From Ignelater luminosus (Eukaryota > Arthropoda > Insecta > Coleoptera > Elateridae), in NCBI GenBank assembly GCA_011009095.1, contig VTPC01090911.1, positions 124,001 to 188,000 on the forward strand: a DNA stretch of 64,000 nt. The letters run 5' to 3'. The translations under genes and the position numbers were made by a program. Positions 33,915 to 46,838 of the stretch are shown here, in pieces (the stretch's first letter is position 1; each line of letters starts with the position of its first letter). Under the pieces are notes generated by a model, which worked only from the letters and a program-made list of their open reading frames with translations, was not told the origin of the DNA and made no database searches.

Positions 33915-36110
33915 TTTGTATGCACAAATGTACTTTACATTTGATACAGTAGCAATTTGTTTTGCCAGTACAATTTGGATATTTACAACGACTTTGGGAA
34001 GGTTTATCATCAAAATCTAGTAAATGGCCAATACCATCTAGTCTTACTTCTTTGATGAGACAAACTTCCTGTTGACGTTTCCTTTTAGACGAAGTGGGTG
34101 TCGCTAGACTTGACGCTTTTGAGCTAGATGGTAAACCTTGGGGGAAATTATTGGTTGGAGATGGTCTGCCTCTTTTTCTTAGTAAATGTTTTCAAGAAAG
34201 AATCAGAGCTTCCGCCACATACAGACGGAAACTAAACAGATACAAAATTTCTTGTTTTGGAGTTTTTAAGTTTTCAGCCTATTGTCGATAGTTAAGCCAA
34301 GCGTTTGTACAACTGATATCAACTGCATGGGTAAATATCCTCATAGTCCATTATTTGGAGCGAAATAACGTTCTGTAAATATTGTAATAAAAATATCCAT
34401 TTTGTCCACTCCACCCATATATTGGTTATACATTTGAATAACTTCCAGACGGGAAACATCTACATATTGTTTGTGATTTTTTTATCCCATCTTTGGCAAA
34501 AACCTTTGGTATCAATAAATTGGAAATTTGAGGCAAGTGCGACCACTTTGTTGTCGTACCATTGAGTCATTACGACTTATCTATTACTACTTATTGTTTC
34601 TTCATAGGAACCTCTCCCAAGAGCTTTCTATTCAGATTCTTCAAAAATGATGGCTTAACAAATCTGCTAATTCTTGCAGTGCAGGTGGCATAAATATTTG
34701 TGTTTTGCAACCACAGTAGTAATTGATAATTGGAATAATAATGATCAAAAAATAATTTATAATTTGGTTGAGTGATTCTCCCACACAACGTAGTGACTAT
34801 TGCAGCACTTTGTCCAATTGCTTGTGTGTGAAGAGCATTGAGTTCTGTAGTTAAACCCTCATATAAAAGAAAATCATACAATATGCCACTGGCACCACAA
34901 AGGGTTTGTAGTTTTATTACCCATAAACAAGGCTTACCTTTTACGTATTGTTTTACGTTCAAATTTCCCTTGAAGGGAATCATTTGTTCGTCAATTGCTA
35001 AATTAGTTTTCAATTGCAGTTCTTTGCATCTCTTTCTTATGCAATTGTATAATGGTCGAACCTAGTGTCTACAATATGTGAGTGTGATCGCAACTTACAG
35101 AAACGATTATAATTTATGTTGTCTCAAATTAGAGGCATGGACACTTTGTTGTTCCAATAGAGTCTTACCGTTGATAAATGCAGATTACCCATTATGATGT
35201 GCACGCCAACAAAAGTTTTGATTTCTCGAGAATTTATTGCTTCAAAACGAGCATTATTTTGTAGACGGTATGGATTTGTAAATTTGGCGGTGTCTTTGAA
35301 TAATTCTTCTGTGAGATACCTTGAAAAAGTTTACTTTTTCACAAATTTTTTCCAGATCTTTAAATAAATTGTAAAAGTATGTCTAAAATGCATATTAAGA
35401 CTTAAAAATTGAAATACGTATTATTGAAGGTTTGTATAATACGAATTTCTAAACGCCCAAACGGTACGCCCTTCTCTATGCGCAGTGGCGGCCATTCATT
35501 TGCAAAACGTCATTCCCCAGGTTGCCGTAAATCCGTTTTGTCCTGAATGGGTATGTATAAAATGGGTGATTTGCAATTGGAATTAAGTGTAAAATTCACT
35601 TTAAGTCATCAACCTTAGCCTGAACTATCGATTTTCCTTCAGGCCAAAGGATTTTCAAATGTTGAACAAAAATATTACTACTCGATGATGGTAGTTTTCC
35701 CTTGCCTCTTTTTTTATATATTTATTTTGGTAGAATTATGTGCCATTGTATGTAGTTTTATAAAAATCACTGTAGGGTTTCTCTTTGATAACCTTTAGTT
35801 TCTTTATAGTGAGCCAATCTACCTTGGAATCATTTTTTGTCTTCTTTCTGTTGGTAATTTTCTTTTCTATGCTACGGGTACTAAGAAAATCTTCCTTTTG
35901 CATAACTTCGACCTTGATAGAATATTTTTACAGTTTTCTATTTGATGTATTCTTCTGGCGAAAATTATTTTTGTTGAATTTTCAAGGCACTTTCATCATC
36001 TCCAGAATCACTAGCATTCGGTAAAAAACTGTGCCCAGACACCAAGAACCTTAATCCATTTTTATCTAGGGTAGCTTCTTCTTCTAAAATGTATTTTAAC
36101 AGCAACACTA
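33915..36110 (-). pseudogene. piggyBac transposase (pseudogene)
   Basis: On the minus strand, an acidic or charged N-terminal part (about 36110-35700, for example EDFLSTRSIEKK) is followed by a REIKTFVGVHIIMGNLHLST-like domain (about 35240-35180). The catalytic part is open at 35013-34591, with AIDEQMIPFKG and KLFFDHYYSN keeping two catalytic aspartates. YMGGVDKMDIF, with the third, is readable in a shifted frame at about 34420-34390. The Cys-rich C-terminus, CKYPNC then CYCIKCKVHLC, lies near 33990-33930. Frame changes and stops are numerous. No TTAA-flanked terminal repeats were identified. It is distinct from the two + strand piggyBac copies. Confidence 0.8.
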
Positions 36111-36239
36111 TCTTGGTGTTACGATTGTGACCTCCACAGGAGTCACTTCATAAAATTGATTCTTGAATTTTGTCATTAATATGGTTAACAACATACTTTC
36201 GTATGCATGAGCCTACTTCTTGTGCCTTCCTGCATCCAG

Positions 36240-36830
36240 GCTAAATTGCAGCAACAAGCTGGCTCACACGGTCTTGAATTCTGTAAAGGCAACTGCTACT
36301 AAAGCATCCCAAAGCCATTTCTTCTTGACTGCGAGCAGGTTCGACAGCCGGTTAAAACATAGTTGCAAAACCATCGACAAACTTTGAAACATAAGCGGAG
36401 TTCTCTTTGCTACTATTTTCTGTGACGCTCACGACGACGTGGCTAAGGTACTGGATTTCTGCGGTGTTAAGAAGACGCATTTTGTAATTCACGCATTTGA
36501 AGTCTTTTAAACACTAGGCATAAGTGTTGTAAAATCTCCCATTGTTCTTTAAGTAAATAATGATATCGCCCAGATAGATGAGGGCAAACTTATGTAGGTC
36601 AACAGTGAAGACTTTCTGGAATGTGGCGGGTATTTACTTAAGGCCAAAAGACATGACTTTAAATTGGTAGAGCGCAATATCTAGGGCCGAAAAAGTGGTA
36701 TATTGGTGACTGAACCCTTCCATGTGTGCTGCCAGGTTGATTGGCGAGAATATTCGTGCCTGCACCAGATCTCAAAGTTTCTTAAATTATCCTATTCGGT
36801 CCTACGGTCTAGCCAACTGAACACTTTTTT
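36240..36830 (-). pseudogene. Ty3/Gypsy reverse transcriptase fragment
   Basis: The minus strand shows LYQFKVMSFGLK (about 36680-36645), then an IPATFQKVF-like block, then FALIYLGDIIIY (about 36582-36547) and EIQYLSHVVV (about 36460-36430). These correspond to LYQFxxMPFGLKNAPATFQ, the YLDD catalytic box and the EVxYLGHxVS block. The catalytic YLDD has become YLGD, which removes one essential aspartate. The fragment lies between two oppositely oriented piggyBac remnants. Confidence 0.75.
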
Positions 36831-36899
36831 AAATGTTATTTTATTTATAAATCCAGCATACTGGACCTCTACTTTATAAAATTTAACTTCTCATTTTTT

Positions 36900-38700
36900 A
36901 TTTGGTTTTTAGCTAAGGATTGGTTTAGACCATTACACGATGCCGAATTGACAAGGTTGCTAAATGAAAGCGATTTGGGAGAATATTCTGAAGACAAAAC
37001 AGAAAATGTATCTAAAAGTTTGGAAGTTTTAGAAAACGTTTGAGGAAGATGAAGATGAACATATGGAGCAGCTAATTAATCGTTTTGATGTCAGTGAAAT
37101 ACAAATGCTACAAGATGAAAACGGATCTATAAATACTAATATGAACAATGGCTTTTCTACAGAGGATGACTTACCTCATAGTAAAGTAGCTAATTCTTTA
37201 AAACAATCTAGAGAAAGAAAAAGACAACTAAAATGGAACAGTAAGAAATTTAATTCTGACATTTCAAAAGTTATTGATATTGAATGCACAATAGAGAAAG
37301 AAAGAACTAGATTCCCTTCGATTAGCTTAACCAATACTTTAATGATGAGTTTTGGAAATTGATTGCAAACAAAGTAATATTAGCGTTTTTCAGAATAATA
37401 AACCACCTCTGAAAGCTGCGTCTCTAGAATATAAATAATTATGGGTTGTTTGAAACTACCGAGAGAAAGAATGTATTAACAAAAATCGTTAAAAAGAACT
37501 TTAGTTACTCAAATACCAAACAATAGATTTTGTAAATTACGTAATTATTGCACATGATAAACAACTTTGAGATAACCGAAGTAACTAAAAAATAAAAGAG
37601 ATTATGGCAAGTACATTCAGTAATAGATGTTATTAAAAGAAAATCTAACTCGCTTAATTATCTCAGTATAAATAGATGAGCAAATGATTCCTTTTACAGA
37701 AACAACAGTTTTTACTACAATTTATCAAAAACAAGCCTGAGCCTGTAGGCTTGAACAACTTTGTTTCAGCGACGCCGCGGGTCTTGAATTTAAAATATAT
37801 TAAGGCCCGAAAACATGGCTGTCGGGAAAATCTAAACCTGAATTAGGTATTGGAGGCAGTATTGTAAAAAACTTACTGAGAAAGTAAAAGCTGGGTATAC
37901 AGTGTACATCGATCGATACTTTACATCTTGTCCTCTTTTGGATTATCCAATTGAACAAGGAATTTAAACTACTGGAATACTGTTATTGAGGCTACCACCA
38001 AACCTGAAAACAATGTTAAAACCTGATAAAATGCTTTCAAACGAAGGTAGAGGAGCTTTCGAAGAGCTTGTAGGCGAAGATAACAGAATGTGTATTGTAA
38101 AATGGTACAGTAATTGTCTTGTACCTGTTGCAAGCACTTCCGAAAGATCAGAGCCGATTGTGCAAATTCGTAGATGGGATAACAAAATAAAGATTACATC
38201 AGGGTACCTAGACATAGTGCAATAACATCTTACAACTATTCTATGGGTAGAGCAGACTTGAATGACCGTGTGATGGCTTAGTACCGCATTTCGCAAAAAA
38301 CAAGAAAATGGCCAGTGAAAGTTTTCTTTATTTTATTGACTTGGCGCTCGTTAATTCCTGCATAGACTACAACTTGGATCAACGAGCAAGCAAGACTTTA
38401 AACAAAAATATAATGGATTAATTATTTTTCAAAATCTACGTTGGGGAATGTCTAGTGTATAGTGCCAAAAGCCAGACTGAAGCTCAAGATGATGCAGACC
38501 AGAAATATACAAAGTCCCGAAAAAAACAAAAGCTCAGTGCACCACAAAATATACCATCAATTGAAGTGAGAAAAACAGAAAATAAGCATCAGCTTATATG
38601 TGCAGTGCAGGACAAAAATAAATACAAAGACATCGGAAATGATTGCAAACCACATGACCACTAATTTAAAAGTGACGCGAAATTTTATTTTTCGATGTTG
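36900..38700 (+). pseudogene. piggyBac transposase (pseudogene)
   Basis: The acidic N-terminal part (LTRLLNESDLGEYSED-like at about 36937-36985, then 37063-37362) leads into a decayed region. The catalytic domain follows in shifting frames. IDEQMIPFT lies near 37671-37697, KNKPEPVGLNNFVSATP near 37728-37780 and VYIDRYFTSCPLLDYP near 37902-37950. The frame 37986-38225 has KMLSNEGRGAFEELV and MCIVKWYSNCLV. MGRADLNDRVMA replaces the usual MGGVDLxD at about 38244-38280. The Cys-poor tail ends near 38660. Two catalytic aspartates are visible, and the third motif is altered around a kept D. Several stops occur. Confidence 0.8.
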
Positions 38701-38999
38701 GCCATACTACGGAGTAACGTCCACCCCAGTACATTTCTAACTGAAAATTACATTGGCGTGCGTGCGTTACGTGATTTGTTGTTTCTTTGTTTTGTATTTC
38801 TTACAGTTTGTTTTGTTCTACTTAAAGATCAATCTTTTTCAACACTAAATCTGCTTTTTGTGAGTCAACCGAGATAGGTTAGATTTAACGCATTCAAAGT
38901 GTGATAATAAATTTAAAATATTTAAGCTTTTAAATAGTTTCATCATATATTCAATTCTGTTCTACTGAAACGGAATTACAGAACTACAACAGAGCTACC

Positions 39000-39700
39000 A
39001 ATAGTGCAAGATGTGTTGCCTAACCAACAGTAAATTTTGTTTATTTTTTTTCTTCTCTTCCGAACACTGGTATGGATGGTGACGGAATGGAACATTGTCT
39101 TGAAGTTTAATTTTGTGTTTCGTGGTCCGTGTTGTAGATATTCTTTGTTCTTTGTTGAAAAGCTCCGCGAAGTTCAGGCTGAAGAGAGTCTGAAAACTAG
39201 GCGACGTGAGATGGGCTTTAGAATTTATCGTGTAGCGGACGGCTGTTTTCTCAGTTGTTTCCTTGTGGGTACAACGGTGACGATGTTGATTAATGTGCGC
39301 AAGCTTTTGAAAAACTTGCAATCGAAGTTGGTTCTTTCTCGAAGTGGCTTTCAAAGACTAAAATGGCGGGCTTCACTAAAGATTTGCGAGGCTGTTCTGT
39401 GGAAGGCTGCTGGTATAGGACAACGATATTGTTGAGCTTGCTGGTTAAGACACGTAGTGACGTTGAGGACAATGGTTGCATTGAGGTAGCTGTATCTTCT
39501 GAGGCTTCTACAATTGACTGGTCGACAGAGGCAGATTGAACAAAGACACGGTACTAGCTATTTCTTCTCTCAGTGAGATCGAGCGCTGCGATTTTTAAAC
39601 AGCTAGTATCGCATTTTACGCTAATAGCTGCTGTGCTGTCGTGGATCTTCATCGTCGAATCAGTTATATTCGGGTAATGCAAAGACGCTGGGCAGTTGTT
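39000..39700 (-). pseudogene. Ty3/Gypsy pol fragment upstream of RT (probable)
   Basis: A minus-strand open frame has LNFAELFNKEQRISTTRT, then KHKIKLQDNVPFRHHPYQCS, near 39200-39050. This fits the block just N-terminal to Gypsy RT (a DVF/ELF motif, T-x-x-x-KHxI and PxRxxPYR). The upstream part (39700-39290) is open for stretches but not recognisable. There is no RT core below 39000. The long + strand frame over the same place (39037-39435) is its shadow. Confidence 0.5.
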
Positions 39701-42700
39701 AACTGTTTAGCTAACGCAATAGCGCAGCTATGAGGGCGTTGTCGGGTGACGCCAATTGTTTCGGTTTCTCAGGTAATTATCCTTGATCTTCTACCCCAAG
39801 TGGAAGTAGGTTTTATGTTGCATACTTAGTGTGAATATTTTTATTACAGCACACTATAAATGTATGAGGTTAGGAAGATTATGTGTGAAATAAGAGACAT
39901 ATTGTACTGGGTTAATAAAATCGGTCAAGGGTTTCAGAGCTAAACAGTTGGCTAGTAAGGTTGACTCGATTATGATTGACGAAGTAGAAAGACGAGTTTT
40001 GTTTGTAATCTTGCATGAAGGCCTATTTTAGAAATGAAAAATCCGCTCTTTATTAATTTATTATCTTAGAATCTAACAAGCAGTGTACTTTTTAATTACC
40101 AAAGAAGTTAGAGCAATAAATAATTGAACTGTAAAAATGCATCGCAAAATAAATTAGTAAATGCATATTCTAATAGTTGTATATAAATTTCACTCGATTT
40201 TAAGTTTTTTTATATAACGATAGTGTGTTTAACTTAGACTTAATGCGATCCCATTGAAAAACATTGTACTATAAACAAAACTAAATATTAAAATGTTTAA
40301 GCAGAAGTAACAATGGGAACGCACCGTTCAATATTCTAACACCTATAGATGGTATTTTACGATCTTTTCAATTGCTGTCTTTTTTTTCTGCAACGATGAA
40401 CTCTTGCCTTTATCGACAGCAGTACTTCTTAATATAGACATTTCCTTGGAAAACGCTTCACACTTGTTACGCAATACACAACAATATTGCTTTGAAGTAA
40501 CGATAAAAATATAAAATTATTCGTCTTTCGAATCAAAGTTAAACTAATTTTTAAAATATCAAAGCGGAAAAGACAAATTTCTTATATTATATGAGGGGGT
40601 AAAAAATAATTCACTAAACTTTACTAATTCAGCCGTTTGCATCTATCAGAAACTTTTAAAGCCTTGCCGACAGGCAATCAATTATTTTAAGGGGGGAGAT
40701 TCGCAAAACCCGTCGATTTGAGAAATAAGGGTTCGAAATTGAAAGTAAACAATGCTTTTTTTTAAGATGAAACGTTCAGAAAATTAAACAGTGGATTCTT
40801 TCCTTATTTAAAAAATAAGGAGTATGATATATTGATTGATGAAGTTATTTTTAAAATAACGAATAAAAAACATGTTTTTAATTATAGAAAAATAAGAAAA
40901 AGACGGTAATATTTCACTTTCGATAAAAGCAATTGGCTGCTCTTTATCATTTGTTGTTTTTGCTTGAAGTTAAATCGATTTTTAAAATAAGCTCTTAGTG
41001 GTAAATGTTTCTGTAAAAATGAGCTTTCTAGAAGATTTACAAATAGAATTTCCCGTGTTATCGCTATTTTCCCCGTTTTATATTCGTTGCAAACGATATG
41101 AATAAGAAAGTGCTAAGAATATCAGAAACGTAGAAAACTGGAAATATTAATCTTATTATTATTGCTTTTCGATATCAGAAGGATGTAGTTCAAAATTCAT
41201 GCTACACATTTTGTTGAGTTTTCTCAGTTTCATATAATTTTATTTTCATTTCTTGCAGAAACTGAAACTTTATGCGCTTGTTTTGACAAAACATAGACTA
41301 ACCAGAATCTCATACGAGATTATATTTATTATTTAAAAAGCTTCCAAAGGGTCCTACTTCTCGCACGGCTTCTTTAATTCCCATATCAATCCTGACGTAT
41401 ACGTATACTGAAAGAATTAAAAAATTATAGGTGTCGTCAGGAAAGGCAAACAGGGAAGCCTTTAGGGAGTGAAACAAAGCACGATCAAGTTCAATATCCC
41501 TATGTTGTGGTAAACGGAAGCGGATACAGACACACCCCAACTATTTCATTATACAAGCACAAGCAATAGGGTCCACCTCTTGAATCTATTATGGATGTAA
41601 ATCGTTTAACCCGAGTATGACTGCACAATTATTGCCGTTAATTTTGTTAGTGTCGACGTTTACAACAGGATTTCCATGAGGATTATTTTAGATTATACGA
41701 TCAATTCACTATTCAATACCAGTCGTACACTAAAACTCCGTAGGTACTTCGAATAAATGATCTGGATTTATTATTAAAGTAATTCTCTCCGACGAGGACG
41801 AAAAATAAAAAAGAATAAATAATTGCAATTGGAAAAGAATTCAATATTGAACTTATCTCGGTCAGATACAATTGAATTTTCTATTTAAAAATAGAACACT
41901 TTAACGTTGTTAGCTTGCAGTGTTCAAATGAATACTGCTTTTCCTTTTTTGTTTCTAGAACTGTTTCAGATCACACCCTTAATGGGATTAAATTGCAATA
42001 TATCTTGCTAAAAAATTTAAAACAAAAGTAAGTAGCTAGAAACTAATGGAATATATCAGATATTAAACTTTAGCACAATAATGCCTTAAAAGAATTTAAA
42101 AAATGTAGCAAGAATGAGGAAAGATTTTGTTCTTCAAATTTATTTTATTGGACTACATGTTTTGTCAATCTAAGTTAAGTAGTTTTAATTTTAATTAAGC
42201 TCAAAACTTTTTTGCTTTATTTTTCTATGTGGAGGTTATTGTTCACAATTCAATACCTCGGAAAGACTATGGTAGGAAATCTGTTTGTTACGGTACTATT
42301 GAGTTTTTAGCACCGTGATACTTACTACACGAACACCATAACTAGTTCTCTGTCGGTGAAAATGAGTACGGTTCAGTATTCATTGTTGAAGAGAGAATTA
42401 TTGACTACATCTTCAAATCCACTTTGCAGTCTATGTCGATCCTGCGTATTTGAATTCCTGCCCAAGATGTATTTTCTGCTATCGTATTCCGTTTGATTCA
42501 GTTTGATCTTCATTCTATAGGTAAACCTCTTTATGAAATAACTGTTGTTTTTGACCATTAATTTGCTGGTAGTTTCCTCTCTTCAAACCTGGAGGTAAGA
42601 TTGAAACGTCTCGTCAATTACCATCTGGTATTAAAAAATAATTAAATTTCAAAATTGGAAATTTTTAAGTTTCCTCTAGGCACTACGAAGTTATTTTCCA

Positions 42701-43744
42701 TTTGTTATCCGTTACCTCGTGTAGCTCTGAAGAGCGCACTATCTCTTTTTCAACGCCACTCTCTATGTGGTCCTAACTAAAGACCTCGCTACGCTAGCTG
42801 GAGGTCTTTTACTAGTCCTCTTCATCACTCATCGACAACTACTACGTATACTTGAAGTTGACGCTCTAGAAACTATCTGGTTTCGGGTTCTTTAGTATTG
42901 CAGAGGACTTAGTTGCGCCTACGATTCCATCAACGTAAAACAGGAATTACTAGAGCTTACAAGTTTTTTCCTGTCACTCTATGCATGAAACACTATAAGA
43001 CGTCCGTGTGCAGGAATACAGAGAGTTGACCAATTTTATGTGCATTCCATTCATCACCAGTCCTTCTAAAATTACTTTAGATACTTATCGTAAATGAACG
43101 ACAAAGCCAGAGAGAGAAGAGCCGTCTACAGCAATCAAATCCAAACTTTTTGCTTTCTCTAGGTGATTTGCGATAGAAACGTTGACACTATACTGTCTCA
43201 GATGCAGACACCGCCTGGACTCAGCGTAACCGGCTGACGATGTAAACATACAATTAAACTGTAACGTGACTAATCCGACAGGTCGGGGACAAGGTGGTTC
43301 GGCGATACACACCCGCTTACTCTTAGAAGACAAAATACGAAAATAAGTCAAAATTGCTGGGCGCCAGTGACGATAATCGTTTATCAATAAATAGTAAGGC
43401 TTCGTCGTAATGGACGTTTGCTTACCTTTATGAAATCTGGTAATGCTTTGTTTATGCTTGAAAGAAGTAAACTAAAATGGTATACTCGGTCTATTGAAAC
43501 TTCCTTTAATGTTAAATATTTTGCGACAAATAGACACCAGAATTTCCGATCCCAAAGGTTGTCGAAGTTCTTGTGTTACATAATAAACTAATGAAACTGG
43601 CAACGTAGCGTTTAATGTGGCAATTCTGGAAACTACCGCTTTAAAGGGCAGATGGGTCAACATGTGATGCTTCGCCAGTACGAATTTGAATTCCGTAGAG
43701 TTATTTGGTTGCCATTGGAATTCTTTTCGTAAACCGTTTCTTTT
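39701..43744. other. Mostly AT-rich sequence without recognised gene
   Basis: I find no supported coding region. Minus-strand frames at 41310-41540 and 43085-43387 are open but match nothing I know. A 9-bp inverted repeat (AAAGACCTC / GAGGTCTTT at 42779-42787 and 42801-42809) sits in the less AT-rich part near 42.7-43.4 kb. That part could be a piece of an unrecognised retroelement. Confidence 0.3.
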
Positions 43745-43760
43745 CTATTGCGTCCTAAAA

Positions 43761-44735
43761 ATGAATGATATCGATTTCGAGCACCGTTGTGCTATCACTT
43801 GGTCACAGTGCGACAGAAACTTTTGCAAATCTTTAGCAGGCCTATGGGGACAATGTTTTATCAAGGGCCCAGGTTTTCAGATGTTTTAAGGCATTTTCAA
43901 AAGGAAGAGAACAGATTGAAGATAAACCTCGCAGTGGAAGGCCTGCAACCGCAACAACTGATAAAAAACCCGCGATCTTGTGCGTTCTGATCGTCGTTTG
44001 ACAGTCAGAATGATCGGAAAACAGTTGAATTTGACGCACGACACTGTTTATGAGGTTTTGATCAATGAATTGTAGATTAAAAAAAATTGCACAAAAATGT
44101 TTTCGAAAAACCTTTTGCAGAAACAAAAAAATAACAGGAGGGACACTTGCCTTCTTGACTTTTTGGAATGAACCTCATTTTCTGAAACGTGTCATTACTG
44201 GTGATGAGTCTTAAGTCTTTCAGTACGACCCCGAGACAAAGCGCCGCAGCCAGGAATGGCACACTTCAAGCTCACTAAGGCCAAGAAAAGCAAGAATTAA
44301 TCTGTCGAAAATCAAGACCATGCTGATTTGCTTTTTCGATAGCCAGAGAATCGTTCACAACGAGTTTCTGCCTGAAGGCTAAACAATAAACCAACAATTT
44401 TACCGAGAAGTTCTCGAAAGACTTCGAAAAGGGGTCATGCGTGTGAGACCAAGCATTAAGAACAGCTGAGTGCTACATGACGACAATGCGCTTTGTCACA
44501 CTGCATTTTCAATTATTGCGTTTTTGACAAGTAAAGACATATCTATGGATCCTCAGCCCCCTTGTTCCCTCGACTTGAGTTCTTGTGACTTTGTTCTCTC
44601 TCAAGATCGAAAAAAGCACCTCAAAGGCGTCATTTTGAGACACTAGAAAACATTAAAACTGCCGTGACCGACCAGCTGAAGGCAATTTCAGTATACCAGT
44701 TCCAGCACTACTATGCAGTGTTTCATAATTAATTG
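43761..44735 (+). pseudogene. irritans-type mariner transposase (pseudogene)
   Basis: The segment spans almost a whole mariner transposase but needs many frame changes. It has an N-terminal FEHRCAI and RHFQKEENRLKIN (HTH part). Then comes LVRSDRRLTVRMIGKQLNL (about 43973-44032) and VITGDES followed by a stop in place of Trp (about 44191-44213). LHDDNALCHTA lies at about 44472-44505, a LSSCDF-like third motif near 44575-44590, and HFETLENIKTAVTDQLKAIS near 44632-44690. The aspartates of motifs one and two are readable. The order matches Hsmar/irritans-type mariners. No TIR pair was found. Confidence 0.75.
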
Positions 44736-44744
44736 TATCAAAAT

Positions 44745-45125
44745 GTTAAATTCCCAGTCAGGATATCGTCAGTGGTGTTTGCTTTGTAGGAATGATATAC
44801 TGATTTAAATGAATTCGTAGTTGTTAGCCATAATTTTTCCTCAAACTTTGAAAGTATAGGTAATATGCTAACAGAACGAATTTTCTTTGATTCCTTTGAA
44901 TTAGGAACTTTGGGCAATGGCATTATAAATGCTATTTTCCATACACCTGGAAATACTGAATTGACCAAACAAAAATTGATAATGTGCGTAATATGAGGTA
45001 AAAGAAAAAGCATAGAGTTGAAATATATTAATACCACCAGATCCAATAAATTTACTTTCTGATTGTTTAATTATAGTAAAAATTGTATCTTCAGCGGTAA
45101 ACAATAGTAATTCTGAACACAAGAA
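44745..45125 (-). pseudogene. LINE reverse transcriptase N-terminal fragment
   Basis: Two overlapping minus-strand frames together give SKFIGSGGINIFQL, PHITHIINFCLVNSVFPGVW and FIMPLPKVPNSKESKKIRSV, then SILPILSKFEEKL. These are the GxDGI, LTxIINxSLxxGxFPxxWK, VxPLPK and RPISILPxLSK blocks that open a Jockey or CR1-type RT. The fragment is cut near 44745, close to the mariner end. The catalytic core is absent. Confidence 0.7.
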
Positions 45126-45813
45126 ATTAAGATATGGAAGTACTTGGAATTTGTTGTGGCTAAATCTAATTAGTAAAAGCTGAAACGGAAAATCTACGTC
45201 TCACAGTAAGCACCATAAAGTTCACGATAAGGTACGATAAATAGAAACTCTTGTACAACGAAAGTAAGCCAAACTTCTTATGAGAGAAGTCTTGAAGACA
45301 CAGCGACTACTCGTAATACAAAATAACAGCATCAACAAAATACAATATTTTGCAAACGAGAACAGGAAGTTCCTACCTCGTGGGAAGCAAATAATCATTT
45401 GCGTCTTGACAGTTTAAAAGCAATTTATAAAAGAAATACATTGATATTAAAAATAAATACTACAATGGAGCATTTATCATTTTAAAACTATTTTCTATTA
45501 TTGTAATAAAAGGTAGAAGACAAAATTTATTGATGAAGTCGAAGTTTTAAATGTTATTTTATTATCGCGATGTTTTTACTGTTTCATGTTTCACTCCATC
45601 CATTTACCTTTAGGGCCATGTAAGGAACTGGACATGCACTGTACTTAACGCAGTGTTCCGGACGCACGCGGTGCACTGAGCTGTTATCATTTTTTGACCG
45701 TACATTGCATGTTTAGGGTTGCAGTGATACGATAGTGGTGTGTACCTGTGAGGGTGTTATAGTAACTGTCGCAGTGCATTTGGCATACTTGATCCCACCT
45801 AATCTGCCACACA
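45126..45813. other. Sequence without recognised gene; probable piggyBac 5' flank
   Basis: The part from about 45580 to 45813 is GC-richer and ends at the ATG of the piggyBac remnant. It may be that element's 5' UTR and terminal region. No TTAA/TIR boundary was confirmed. Confidence 0.3.
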
Positions 45814-46838
45814 ATGGAAGAAAGTCAAACAGGCCTTTTAGGTATAAAAAAATTGGTCTGAGGACTGGAGTCTAAAACCATATTTAAAAGGTTTTTAACA
45901 GAAGAAGAGTTGCAAAGGATGATTTATAAGTCGGATGGATAATAACTTGGAAGATCCGACATTTATCGATAATGATACCGAAGGTGTCAGTTCTGAAAGT
46001 GATTTTGACTTGGGTTAAAAGCTTGAAATTGAAACAAATACTTCAATAAATATTCCAGGTGATGAAGAAACTGAATATGAGTTAGCAGAAAGTGAAGTTA
46101 ATTGGCAGGCAACTTCCAATTTGCAAAATGTTCAGTTTTCCAAAAACAAAATAAACTGTTAATTTCAAATGCTGGAACTACACCAATAGAGTTTTTTAGT
46201 TCAATACTTGATGACAGTTTTTTTGATTTGGTTGATAGAAAACGAACGACTATGCTGAAGAACTATTTTTGTCCAAGGGTGTTCTGGAGTATTTGCGAAT
46301 TACTAGATGAAAACCAATCACCAAAGATGAACTGAAGATATTTATAGGATTATTTTTGCTCCCGCGATTACAGGACTGCTGGAAAACAGCAAACTATTTA
46401 ATATTTTTTTGTTTTTTGAATTACATGAGCCGCGATCGCTCTTTACTGATATTGAGGTGTTTGCATTTTTGTCGTAATCCCAGTGAAGGTAAAGAGAAAC
46501 CTCAGGACAAACTATTTAAAATAAAACCCCTTATTGATTATTTTAATAAAACAAAGAATGACATGTATTACCCTGATAGAAATTTGTGCATAGTGAAATC
46601 AATGATGCTCTGGCGTGGTAGGTTAGTGTTTAGACAGTATAATACAAAATAAATGTCACAAATATGGCGTGAACTTCTACATGCTTATAGAACTTTTTAT
46701 TTTGAAATTTGCTGCATACGCAAGTGCACTCAATGATTGTGGGGGAAGAAGTCATATATCAAAAATAGTACTGATGAATGAAAAATTAAATGCAGCCATT
46801 CTTTTTAAATGGATAATTTTTACAATAGTTAAGATCTG
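45814..46838 (+). pseudogene. piggyBac transposase, truncated (pseudogene)
   Basis: An ATG at 45814 opens an N-terminal part with FKRFLTEEELQRMIY (about 45886-45930). Then come TPIEFFSSILDDSFFDLV (about 46182-46235), LPRLQDCWKTANYL and NYMSRDRSLLILRCLHFCRN. The run KLFKIKPLIDYFNK and YYPDRNLCIVKSMMLWRGRL follows (46520-46625). The family has CIDESMM here, so the first catalytic Asp is lost. A degenerate MDNFYNS-like second motif lies near 46810. The gene stops at about 46838, where minus-strand Jockey sequence begins. It has several frame changes. Confidence 0.75.

Noticed and set aside
39037-39435. 132-codon + strand open frame
   Set aside because: Hydrophobic shadow of a minus-strand Gypsy-like pol segment that carries recognisable blocks.
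42779-42809. Terminator-like stem AAAGACCTC / GAGGTCTTT
   Set aside because: Intrinsic terminators are a bacterial feature and no gene ends here; kept only as a short inverted repeat in the region note.
43085-43387. 100-codon minus-strand frame as a gene
   Set aside because: No recognised motif, and a frame of this length is not rare here; nothing nearby supports it.
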